DNA from: CAZXVW01 sp964644025
Lineage (GTDB): Bacteria > Acidobacteriota > Terriglobia > Bryobacterales > Bryobacteraceae
Reading direction: 5' to 3'
Assembly: GCA_964644025.1 (NCBI GenBank)
Contig: CAZXVW010000228.1
Coordinates: 1-6,232, forward strand
DNA length: 6,232 bases
In this document: one piece after another, positions 1 through 5,851 of the stretch
Layout of the letters: each line of letters opens with the position of its first letter
How positions within the stretch are numbered: position 1 is the stretch's first letter
Translations under genes and position numbers: made by a program
Notes under the pieces: generated by a model
Databases searched by the model: none
The model's input: only the letters and a program-made list of their open reading frames with translations
What the model was told of the DNA's origin: nothing

Positions 1-48
1 AACGCGTTTCCCCTTCAAGTCGAGATCACGAATTGATAGTTTGGACAT
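1..48 (-). CDS. pgk: Phosphoglycerate kinase, N-terminal fragment (runs off left edge)
   Basis: Reading the minus strand from the ATG at 48-46 gives the 16 residues MSKLSIRDLDLKGKRV before the window ends. This is the characteristic opening of bacterial phosphoglycerate kinase: the S-(I/V)-R-D-L-D-L-K-G-K-(R/K)-V stretch immediately precedes the conserved RVDFNVP substrate-binding segment, which would lie just outside the window. The enzyme transfers phosphate from 1,3-bisphosphoglycerate to ADP in cytosolic glycolysis, and runs in reverse in gluconeogenesis. Upstream, the minus strand reads CAGGGTAGCC before the ATG, so AGGG is a modest Shine-Dalgarno sequence. The gene diverges from the beta-helix gene at 109. 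The call rests on only 16 residues, but the match to the family N-terminus is distinctive. Confidence 0.85.
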   Translation of the reverse strand, partial: MSKLSIRDLDLKGKRV

Positions 49-69
49 GGCTACCCTGAAAACTACGAT
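41..69 (+). promoter_or_regulatory. Weak candidate promoter for the beta-helix gene
   Basis: TTGGAC (41-46) and TACGAT (64-69) are separated by 17 bp, the sigma-70 spacing. The -10 matches the consensus at 4 of 6 bases and the -35 at only 3 of 6. The -35 would lie inside the first codons of pgk. The short AT-richer stretch at 61-73 is the only such segment in the gap, and on the opposite strand it also contains TAATAT (73-68), which could serve pgk. Both predictions are weak and depend on a sigma factor consensus that may differ in this organism. Confidence 0.25.
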
Positions 70-76
70 ATTAGCA

Positions 77-96
77 CGGGCGCGCCGGCGCGCCCG
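77..96. repeat. Perfect 20-bp GC-only palindrome in the divergent intergenic region
   Basis: The bases cgggcgcgccggcgcgcccg equal their own reverse complement. The core is two tandem copies of the 8-mer GGCGCGCC (79-86 and 87-94). As RNA it could fold into an 8-bp all-GC stem with a CCGG loop. It ends where the GGGGAGGA ribosome binding site of the downstream gene begins, and no T-run follows on either strand, so it does not look like an intrinsic terminator. It could be an operator for a dimeric regulator or a leader hairpin that limits ribosome access. It could also be chance in GC-rich DNA. Confidence 0.6.
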
Positions 97-103
97 GGGA
101 GGA
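97..103 (+). promoter_or_regulatory. Ribosome binding site of the beta-helix gene
   Basis: GGGAGGA lies 5 bp upstream of the ATG at 109-111. It is a near-perfect Shine-Dalgarno sequence at good spacing and fixes the start codon of this gene. It directly abuts the 20-bp GC palindrome, so a leader hairpin could sit next to or compete with ribosome binding. Confidence 0.75.
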
Positions 104-108
104 ACATC

Positions 109-1353
109 ATGGAATACGGCAGGATTCGACTGACGGCGGCCGCCCTGGCGGCGCTCGCGGGCGGGCTCTGGCTGGGGCAAGCGACGACCAGCCGCCCAGC
201 CAAGGTGATCGATGCTTCGCGCTACCCCTCAATCCAGGAGGCGCTGGACGCGGTTCCCGCCGGGGGCGGCCTCGTCAAATTGCCGCCCGGCCGCTTCGAG
301 ATCCGCGAACCGCTCCTGATCCGGCGCGGCGACATTCGCGTGGAAGGGGCGGGAACAGCCACCCACATCGTGAACAGGAACGGCGGCGGGCGGTCGGCGA
401 TCATCGTCCGCCCGGACGGTTATGAAACGGCCCGGTCCGCCTCCGAGCGCCGCAAGATGCGCCTCTGGCGCGTGCAACTCGCCAATTTCCGCGTCAGCGG
501 CAATCGGGCCAGCGGTGACGGCGTTCTGTTCGCCGGCGTCGACGAGCTCCTGGTCCACAACCTCGCCGTCGATCACAACGGGGGTGACGGCATTCACCTG
601 ACCGATTGCTACGAGGACCCGCGAATTTCCGATTCCATCATCACTTATAACGGCGGCGCGGGCATCAACATCGAAGCCAGCCATGACATCGTCGTCAACG
701 CCAACCAGCTCGAAGAAAACCGGGATGCGGTGCGCGCCATCGACAGCTTCAACCTTTGCATGAACGGCAACAACATCGACGACCACCTGCGCCACGGCGT
801 GGTCATCGAAAACACCTACGGCTCCGTTGTCTCCGGCAACATGATTGAAGAGTGCGCCGGCGTCGGCATCGTGCTCGACCGCGATGATTACGGCATCACC
901 CTCAGCGCCAACGTGCTGGCCCATAATAACGGGGGCGGCGTGGACCTCCGCGACGCCTGGGGATCGACGGTCAGCGCCAACACGTTCACCATCAACCCCG
1001 GCTGGAGCCTCCGCATCGGGCCGAAAAGCGGCCGCATCACGGTCACCGGCAACAACTTCAGCAACAGCTTCATCGGCGGCAAGACCCGGCGCGAGGAAGA
1101 CTACACCGTCGCCTGGCCGAAGAAAGGCTACGCGGCCGGCGTGCTGCTCGATGGAGCCACCGACGTCGTCCTTTCCGGCAACGTCTTCTCCGGGCTGATC
1201 GAAGAAGCCGTCCGCTCGACCGGCGGGGCGAAGCGGATCGTGCTGACCGGCAACCTGGCCACCGACCTCGGCCGCAAGCTCGGCGGCCGCGTGCCGGCGT
1301 TCCGGTTGCCTGACGCAGAACACGTCGTTCGCGCTGACAATTTGGAGGAGTAG
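109..1353 (+). CDS. Secreted right-handed parallel beta-helix repeat protein (pectate-lyase-3/NosD-like fold)
   Basis: The 414-residue protein begins with a short basic segment and a hydrophobic stretch (residues 8-24, rich in A, L and G), consistent with a signal peptide or membrane anchor and export. Residues 33-86 have the usual entry of pectate-lyase-3-like beta-helices: a D-A-S-x-Y-P-S-I-Q-E-A-L-D motif, then A-G-G-G-x-V-x-L-P-P-G-x-(F/Y) and a G-A-G turn. From about residue 128 the chain is made of beta-helix rungs with an asparagine ladder: (S/T/N)-(G/A)-N at N199, N221, N244, N268, N291, N315, N358 and N382, at 22-24 residue intervals apart from one 43-residue gap. Such folds bind or cleave polysaccharides, but I see no catalytic signature that fixes a lyase, hydrolase or epimerase activity, so the substrate is unknown. 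The start is supported by a strong ribosome binding site. The gene converges on the kinase gene with 6 bp between stop codons. Confidence 0.85.
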   Translation: MEYGRIRLTAAALAALAGGLWLGQATTSRPAKVIDASRYPSIQEALDAVPAGGGLVKLPPGRFEIREPLLIRRGDIRVEGAGTATHIVNRNGGGRSAIIVRPDGYETARSASERRKMRLWRVQLANFRVSGNRASGDGVLFAGVDELLVHNLAVDHNGGDGIHLTDCYEDPRISDSIITYNGGAGINIEASHDIVVNANQLEENRDAVRAIDSFNLCMNGNNIDDHLRHGVVIENTYGSVVSGNMIEECAGVGIVLDRDDYGITLSANVLAHNNGGGVDLRDAWGSTVSANTFTINPGWSLRIGPKSGRITVTGNNFSNSFIGGKTRREEDYTVAWPKKGYAAGVLLDGATDVVLSGNVFSGLIEEAVRSTGGAKRIVLTGNLATDLGRKLGGRVPAFRLPDAEHVVRADNLEE

Positions 1354-1359
1354 CCGCTG

Positions 1360-2346
1360 TTATGGGAAGCTCCTGCCCGGCGCTTGGTGGCGAATAGAGT
1401 CCGGGTGCGGCGCTCCGCTGATTTCCGGCCGCAAGCCGGCCAGGCGGTAGGCTTCGAGCAGCGCCCCGGCGGCCGGTGGATGTGCCGGCGGCGCGCAGCG
1501 GTTGCCTTCTTCCAACTCCACCAGGGCCCGGAACCGTTCCCGCAGCATCCCGCTCGAGAACATGCCCCCGGTGAAAGAGATCGTGACTGATTCGCTGTCG
1601 TGGAAGAGTTGGCCCCGGACGGCGCCAGCCAGCGCCGCGAGCTGCCGGGCGGCGTTGTGGAGAATCTGCCGGGCGATCGCGTCACCCCGGCGTGCCGCTT
1701 CGTCCACCAGGCCGGCGTAGCCCGCGATGCGCGGGCGCGGAAATTCGGTGGTGTAGAAGCGGTGCAGGAGTTCGTTCGCACTGGCCGTAGCGGTAGCTTC
1801 GAGCAGCATTGCGCGCAGCAAGGTGGGCGGGCCCCATCCTTCCTCGAACCGCAGCGCGGCGCGCAGCGCCTGCCGGACCAGATCGAAAGCGCCGCCCTCG
1901 TCGCCGAAGACGTAGCCCCAGCCGCCGGCACGGGCCGTTTTGCCTTCGCCATTGCGCCCGAAGGCAATGGAGCCTGTTCCGGCAATGACGATAACGCCGG
2001 GCGCTCCAGCGGTGGCGCCGGCGAGCGCGATCAGGGCGTCGTGCGTGACCAGCACACGCTCAGCGCGGATAATCTCCCGCGCCAGCGCTTCCTTGTCTTC
2101 GGCTCCGCCGCTGAAGCCCAGGCAGGCGGCCCGGAAACGGATGCGGTCCGCTTCGAGCCCTGCTTGCCGGCAGGCCGTCGTCACCGAACCGGTAACGGCC
2201 GCCGCGAACTTCTCCCGTCCGCCGGGCCCCTCGACGTGGTTGCAAGGACCGGCACGGCCGGTACCCAGGATGCGGCCCGACGCGTCGCCGATCAGCGCCG
2301 TTGTCGAGGACTGCCCGCCGTCGATCCCGAGGAAATACTCGCTCAT
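1360..2346 (-). CDS. BadF/BadG/BcrA/BcrD-family ATPase, probable N-acetylglucosamine (or MurNAc/GlcNAc) kinase
   Basis: This 328-residue protein has the ASKHA sugar-kinase layout of the BadF-type family, near the length of NAGK-like enzymes. Phosphate-1 motif: G-I-D-G-G-Q-S-S-T-T at 7-16. Phosphate-2 motif: I-A-G-T-G-S-I-A at 121-128. Next comes G-G-W-G-Y-V-F-G-D-E-G-G-A at 141-153, closely like the GGWGxxxGDEGSA segment of N-acetylglucosamine kinases. The adenosine motif is F-T-G-G-M at 258-262. Candidate sugar-binding and catalytic residues by family analogy are N36 (in CNH) and D103 (in THDA). The likely reaction is ATP-dependent 6-phosphorylation of GlcNAc or a related amino sugar in the cytosol, for cell-wall or chitin sugar salvage. 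It is the last gene of the cluster, starting 9 bp after the glycosyltransferase stop, with GAGGAA as Shine-Dalgarno. Motifs cannot separate GlcNAc from MurNAc or glucosamine as substrate. Confidence 0.85.
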   Translation of the reverse strand: MSEYFLGIDGGQSSTTALIGDASGRILGTGRAGPCNHVEGPGGREKFAAAVTGSVTTACRQAGLEADRIRFRAACLGFSGGAEDKEALAREIIRAERVLVTHDALIALAGATAGAPGVIVIAGTGSIAFGRNGEGKTARAGGWGYVFGDEGGAFDLVRQALRAALRFEEGWGPPTLLRAMLLEATATASANELLHRFYTTEFPRPRIAGYAGLVDEAARRGDAIARQILHNAARQLAALAGAVRGQLFHDSESVTISFTGGMFSSGMLRERFRALVELEEGNRCAPPAHPPAAGALLEAYRLAGLRPEISGAPHPDSIRHQAPGRSFP

Positions 2347-2355
2347 CGCTTCCTC
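2347..2355 (-). promoter_or_regulatory. Ribosome binding site in the 9-bp gap before the kinase gene
   Basis: On the minus strand the gap reads GAGGAAGCG. GAGGAA lies 3 bp before the ATG at 2346-2344, directly after the TGA stop of the glycosyltransferase gene (2358-2356). Ribosomes ending the upstream gene would sit on this site, which supports co-transcription and coupled translation and fixes the kinase start. Confidence 0.6.
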
Positions 2356-4566
2356 TCAATCGATCCGGTAAAGCCTGACGCCGTGCACTTCGCCGACCTG
2401 GGTAATTCCCCAGGCCCGCGGCCGCTGCCGGTAATCCTCGCGCCCGAATTCATCGGCATGGACCAGGAAATAACGCACGCCGGCCCGTTTCAGTTCGCTG
2501 GTGACCATCCGCCGGAGGCCCGCCGGGACGGGAACGTTCTCGATGGCGTACGTCTCGCTCAGCGTCTTCCAATCGCCTCCCGGCGCCATTCCTTCCAGGC
2601 GAAGGCGAATGTCCGGCTGGTCGGGAGAACACTCGATCACCACCGCGCCCGCGGTTTCCGGGCGGCCGAAGTCCACCTCGATGTACATGCCGTCAAACAA
2701 TGCCTGCCAGCTCCGCCACCGCGTTGCCGGGCTGTTGTCGAAGGCGCGTTGCACGTCCCACGGGTTCGGCCTGGCCCGCAACCGCCACTGGGATTCCCGG
2801 GGCAATTCGCGCCCGCCGTGATAGACGCGGAACTCGGCGATGCTCCAGTCCTCCGGGCCGGAAGCGGTCTGGCGCACCCGGAGCTTCTGCAACTTCGCGG
2901 CCGGAAATGAGAACCGGATCCGCCGGGTCGGCTGGGCGGCAGGGTTGATCGGCGTCCATAACATATCGCCCAGCACTTCGTTGAACGCGGCCTGGTAAAC
3001 CACCAGGATCTCGCGCGTGGTGTAAGCTTCCGGGATCCCGCTGAACATCAGCACCTTCCCGCCCGGCGGCACCTTCTCCTCCACCATCCGCGCCAGCGCG
3101 TAGTCGGGGAACTGCCGTCGCAGGAATCCATCCTCGCTTTCCATGCGCAACGCTTGTTTCCAGCGGATCTTGTCCACGCGCCAGGCGTGGGGATCCGAGT
3201 ACAGTGGCATCACTGCGGGCCAGGAAAGCACGGCGTGCACGATCACCACCGCCGGCGCAACGGCGCGCCACCGCGTGAGGACCAGCCCGAGCGCCAGCGA
3301 AAGAAACGGCAGCGGGGGAATCAGGAACCGGGTGCCGATGTTGGCCGCATACGGCGCGCCGAACACCAGCGCCGCCAGCAGCAGCCGTCTGCCTCGCCGG
3401 TCCTCCAACGCCAGCAGCGCCAGCGGCGCGAGCAGGAACACGGGCCCCAGCAGGCCGCACAGAACGTTGCCGCGAACCGTCACCTCGAGCGGAATATCGC
3501 GGTGGCTTTCAAGCCCCGGGTAGTTGCGCATCATGCGCCCGTACGTCTTCTCGAACGATACGTGAACGTAAGGGTTCGGAAACAGCGAGTTGAAGAATGG
3601 GGAAACCGGATTGTTCAGCCAGATCCAGTTTTTCGCCATCCACGGCGCCACCATCACCAGCGCGCAGGCGCCGGTGACCAGCAACGGCTTCCAGGCCGGC
3701 CGGCGCGCCCGCCACAGTTTCCACGCGACGTATCCGAGCGCGAACGGGACGCTCACCCCGGCCGTGTACTTGGCCGCGTAACCAAACCCGGCCAGCAGCC
3801 CGATCGGTATCAGCAGGCTGCTCCGTCGGCTCTCGGCCCAGATCTCCAGCAGGTGGAACAGTGCAAACAGCACCGCCGTGGTAGCCACGTCGATGTAAGC
3901 CGTGCTGCCGTCGATACCGACAACCGGACTCACGAACACCAGCAGCGCCCCGACGACGCCCGCCTTCGCCATCCCGAACCGCCGCGCGTAGGCCAGCATG
4001 GCCAGCGGCAGCGAAATCAGGAAGAGGAAATGCACCAGCGCCGCCGCCGAGTGCCGCCCGAAGGCGTAGGCGAACAGATAGAGCATCTCCACGCCCTGGG
4101 AAAGGTTCGCGTACATGTTCGTGGTGATCCGTACGAAACCATGAGCGCGCCAGTATCGTCCCACCAGGCCCAAGTGGTACGCGCTGCCGTCCGGACTCAT
4201 CTCCGGGGCCATCGCGTAGGAAAAGTAAAGAACCGCGAACGCCGCGAAAACCGCGGCGAAAAGGATTTTCCAGAACCGGGGCAGCGGCGGAAAACGCTCA
4301 CCCCGCGGCCGCCAGGCACCCTTCCAAACTGCGCCGGCGCTGATCAGAATCCCGGCGGCCAGGAACACGCCCGGGTAAGCCAGCTTCACGGCGCAGAGGA
4401 CAAAGACGAGCAGGCTGAGACACGCCGCGCCGGTAACGAAGGCCAGCGGCGTCTCCTCCTGGCGGAGCAGGCCCGGAGCAAGACGCCGTAACAGCATCCG
4501 GCCCAGCGCGAGGCTGGCCACCGCCGTGAACGCCGCTCCGAACAGGATCGAGAGAACCTCGGTCAT
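2356..4566 (-). CDS. GT-C type membrane glycosyltransferase (GT39/ArnT-like) with a discoidin-like (F5/8 type C) extracytoplasmic domain
   Basis: The 736-residue protein starts at the ATG at 4566-4564, which overlaps the upstream stop as ATGA. The frame is open further upstream, but that reading would lie over the lipoprotein gene. Residues 1-455 carry roughly 12-14 hydrophobic segments, for example 3-21, 41-60, 64-80, 99-118, 174-193, 203-217, 226-241, 251-268, 295-310, 367-386, 394-410 and 434-452. The loop after the fourth has A-P-E-M-S-P-D-G-S-A-Y-H-L (120-132). E122 and D126 are candidates for the acidic catalytic residues of GT-C enzymes, which use polyprenyl-phosphate sugars on the outer membrane face. 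The soluble tail starts at about 455. Residues about 545-680 look like an F5/8 type C domain (A-F-D-N-S-P-A-T-R-W-R-S-W, then Y-I-E-V-D-F-G). This segment is flanked by G-K-V-L-M-F-S-G and G-V-R-Y-F-L-V-H, typical of the tail in simpler relatives, so it appears to be an insertion. Acceptor and donor are unknown. Confidence 0.75.
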   Translation of the reverse strand: MTEVLSILFGAAFTAVASLALGRMLLRRLAPGLLRQEETPLAFVTGAACLSLLVFVLCAVKLAYPGVFLAAGILISAGAVWKGAWRPRGERFPPLPRFWKILFAAVFAAFAVLYFSYAMAPEMSPDGSAYHLGLVGRYWRAHGFVRITTNMYANLSQGVEMLYLFAYAFGRHSAAALVHFLFLISLPLAMLAYARRFGMAKAGVVGALLVFVSPVVGIDGSTAYIDVATTAVLFALFHLLEIWAESRRSSLLIPIGLLAGFGYAAKYTAGVSVPFALGYVAWKLWRARRPAWKPLLVTGACALVMVAPWMAKNWIWLNNPVSPFFNSLFPNPYVHVSFEKTYGRMMRNYPGLESHRDIPLEVTVRGNVLCGLLGPVFLLAPLALLALEDRRGRRLLLAALVFGAPYAANIGTRFLIPPLPFLSLALGLVLTRWRAVAPAVVIVHAVLSWPAVMPLYSDPHAWRVDKIRWKQALRMESEDGFLRRQFPDYALARMVEEKVPPGGKVLMFSGIPEAYTTREILVVYQAAFNEVLGDMLWTPINPAAQPTRRIRFSFPAAKLQKLRVRQTASGPEDWSIAEFRVYHGGRELPRESQWRLRARPNPWDVQRAFDNSPATRWRSWQALFDGMYIEVDFGRPETAGAVVIECSPDQPDIRLRLEGMAPGGDWKTLSETYAIENVPVPAGLRRMVTSELKRAGVRYFLVHADEFGREDYRQRPRAWGITQVGEVHGVRLYRID

Positions 4567-5108
4567 CGCTTCACGAAGCCCGCCCGCTTCAGTATGATGC
4601 CCAGCTTCACGCCGTCGGTGGGGGAAACCCAGACCTTGTCCAGTTCCGCGCTGACGATCGTATCGCCCCCGGCTTCCAGCCACGAAGCCTGTACCGGCTT
4701 CTCGAAGTGCTTCTCCCCGTGCGTGGCGTAGGTTTCCCGCGCCAGCAGTCTCCCGTTGATCCGGAAGGAGACCGTGAGCGGGCCGGTCTGTTCAAGCACC
4801 GCGCCGGCGACGGCGAAATCCATGACGAACTTCAGGTTCTCGACCTGGTCGAGCACGAAATGCAGCGTCGGCCGCTGGCCGGTCCAGCGCCACTGGTTCG
4901 CCTCGAGCCCCCGCACGTCGCGGACAAAATACGAAGCGGCGTCCGCCGCGTTCATTTCCACGAAGCTCTTTTCTTCCCCGGCTTCGGCGGCCGTGAGCGG
5001 CTGGCGCTGCTCCGGCGGCGGGTAGCTTTCCGGATATCGCTGGCAGGAGGACATTCCCGCCACCATCACCGCCACCAGAACACTGGCCCCCGCCACCCGC
5101 CGGCTCAC
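4563..5108 (-). CDS. Predicted lipoprotein of unknown function with a beta-sandwich-like domain
   Basis: I place the start at a GTG (5108-5106) that overlaps the nth stop as GTGA, giving 181 residues. An upstream in-frame ATG at 5180 would bury 24 odd residues inside nth and move the signal peptide away from the N-terminus. Residues 1-22 form a lipoprotein-type signal: basic S-R-R, a hydrophobic core, then M-S-S-C with Cys22 as the probable lipidated residue. The methionine at -3 makes the lipobox atypical. After a proline-rich linker (25-38), residues about 58-179 alternate short hydrophobic strands and turns. They include E-x-N-Q-W-R-W-T-G (69-77), L-T-V-S-F-R-I-N-G (111-119) and a final D-G-V-K-L-G-I-I-L (165-173). 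From memory this pattern resembles beta-sandwich modules accompanying glycan enzymes in Acidobacteria and relatives, but I recognise no named family. Its stop overlaps the glycosyltransferase start by 4 bp, suggesting balanced production or a physical partnership. Confidence 0.65.
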   Translation of the reverse strand: MSRRVAGASVLVAVMVAGMSSCQRYPESYPPPEQRQPLTAAEAGEEKSFVEMNAADAASYFVRDVRGLEANQWRWTGQRPTLHFVLDQVENLKFVMDFAVAGAVLEQTGPLTVSFRINGRLLARETYATHGEKHFEKPVQASWLEAGGDTIVSAELDKVWVSPTDGVKLGIILKRAGFVKR

Positions 5109-5782
5109 GTCGTCTTGTCCTTGGCGTAACAGAGTTCGTTCAGCGGACACTCGGCGCACCGGGGCCGCCGCGCCTTGCACAGCCCGCGGCCGTGGAGAAT
5201 CAACTGGTGGGGAAAAACGATCCAGCGGTCGCGGGGAATGATTTTCATGAGGTCCTGTTCGATCCTTGCCGGATCCGAGTTCCGGCTCAGATCCAATCGG
5301 TTGGCGATACGCCGCACGTGCGTATCGACGACGATGCCCGCCGGTATCCCGTAAGCGGTTCCCAGCACTACGTTGGCTGTTTTCCGGGCAACGCCGGGGA
5401 TCGTCAGCATCTCCTCCATGGTGCGCGGAACCTCCCCCCCGAAATCGCTGAGGATCTTGCGGGCGGCCCCGCGGAGCGCCTTGGCCTTGTTGTTGAAAAA
5501 CCCGGTGGACCGGATGTCCGCGGCGAGCTCCTCCTGCGAAACCGCGGCGAAGTCGGCCACGGTGGGGTATTTCCGGAACAAGCCGGGAGTCACCTTATTG
5601 ACCCGCTCATCGGTGCACTGCGCCGAAAGGATGGTCGCCACCAGCAGTTCCCAGGCGTTCCGGTGATGCAGAGCGGTGGTGGCGTTCGGGAACATTTCCT
5701 CCAGCGTGGTGAGGATCTTCTCCACGCGCTGCTTGCGTTCCCGAGCTGTCTTCGGGCGTTTCGGTTTTGTTTTCCCGGGCAT
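5105..5782 (-). CDS. nth: Endonuclease III (DNA glycosylase/AP lyase)
   Basis: This 225-residue protein is a complete endonuclease III, which removes oxidised pyrimidines and cleaves the resulting abasic site by beta-elimination in base excision repair. The core begins at about residue 17, preceded by a lysine/arginine-rich tail that E. coli Nth lacks. L-S-A-Q-C-T-D (52-58) is a family signature. The helix-hairpin-helix lies at about 120-140, with I-P-G-V-A-R-K-T-A containing the catalytic lysine K134. D153 in V-V-D-T-H-V is the catalytic aspartate. Four cysteines C202, C209, C212 and C218, spaced C-x6-C-x2-C-x5-C, form the [4Fe-4S] cluster. It is the first gene of the cluster and its TGA overlaps the next start (GTGA). 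The start ATG lacks a well-placed Shine-Dalgarno: GGAG lies 13 bp upstream. No alternative start codon occurs in frame just upstream, and the GTG at V20 would be a possible shorter start. Confidence 0.97.
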   Translation of the reverse strand: MPGKTKPKRPKTARERKQRVEKILTTLEEMFPNATTALHHRNAWELLVATILSAQCTDERVNKVTPGLFRKYPTVADFAAVSQEELAADIRSTGFFNNKAKALRGAARKILSDFGGEVPRTMEEMLTIPGVARKTANVVLGTAYGIPAGIVVDTHVRRIANRLDLSRNSDPARIEQDLMKIIPRDRWIVFPHQLILHGRGLCKARRPRCAECPLNELCYAKDKTT

Positions 5783-5851
5783 AAGGCGGCGGGAGCTCCA
5801 AAAAATGATCTAATTATGATAGCATCGCGCCGGCGTTCAGCCGCCCCGGTT
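5783..5851 (-). promoter_or_regulatory. AT-rich gap upstream of nth, candidate promoter region
   Basis: Within GC-rich surroundings, 5800-5825 is strikingly AT-rich. On the minus strand it holds TATCAT (5821-5816), a 5 of 6 match to a -10 box, but no convincing -35 at 16-18 bp further upstream. A run of six T (5805-5800) follows. An 8-bp palindrome GGAGCTCC lies at 5792-5799. The T-run has no GC stem directly before it, so I do not call an intrinsic terminator for the upstream gene. Initiation here would give a leader of about 25-30 nt before nth. Confidence 0.35.

Noticed and set aside
229..1323. 364-codon minus-strand open frame opposite the beta-helix gene
   Set aside because: The plus-strand protein has a signal peptide, regular Asn-ladder repeats and a strong ribosome binding site. 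The opposite frame is A/V/D/G-rich shadow sequence that merely mirrors those repeats.
1350..1400. Possible shared terminator between the convergent beta-helix and kinase genes
   Set aside because: The stop codons are only 6 bp apart and I find no stem followed by a T-run on either strand here.
1600..2910. 436-codon plus-strand open frame
   Set aside because: It lies antisense to the kinase and glycosyltransferase genes, both of which have clear family motifs. Its translation is low in hydrophobic structure, rich in R, G, P and A and without domain patterns, as expected for a mirror frame in GC-rich coding DNA.
3154..4491. 445-codon plus-strand open frame
   Set aside because: It is antisense to the membrane part of the glycosyltransferase. 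The many H, Q and R residues are what complementary reading of hydrophobic codons produces. It has no recognisable domain and no convincing start context.
2356..4683. Longer glycosyltransferase start at the ATG at 4683
   Set aside because: The extra 39 residues are charged, R/G/H-rich and lie over the end of the lipoprotein gene in another frame. The ATGA-overlapping ATG at 4566 begins directly with a membrane segment.
4563..5180. Longer lipoprotein start at the ATG at 5180
   Set aside because: It would overlap the iron-sulfur end of nth by 76 bp and place 24 non-hydrophobic residues before the signal peptide. The GTG overlapping the nth stop by 4 bp explains the signal peptide better.
5800..5830. 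Possible intrinsic terminator after the edge gene (T-run at 5805-5800 on the minus strand)
   Set aside because: No GC-rich hairpin directly precedes the T-run. The nearby sequence shows only short direct repeats (ATCAT) and the palindrome TAATTA.
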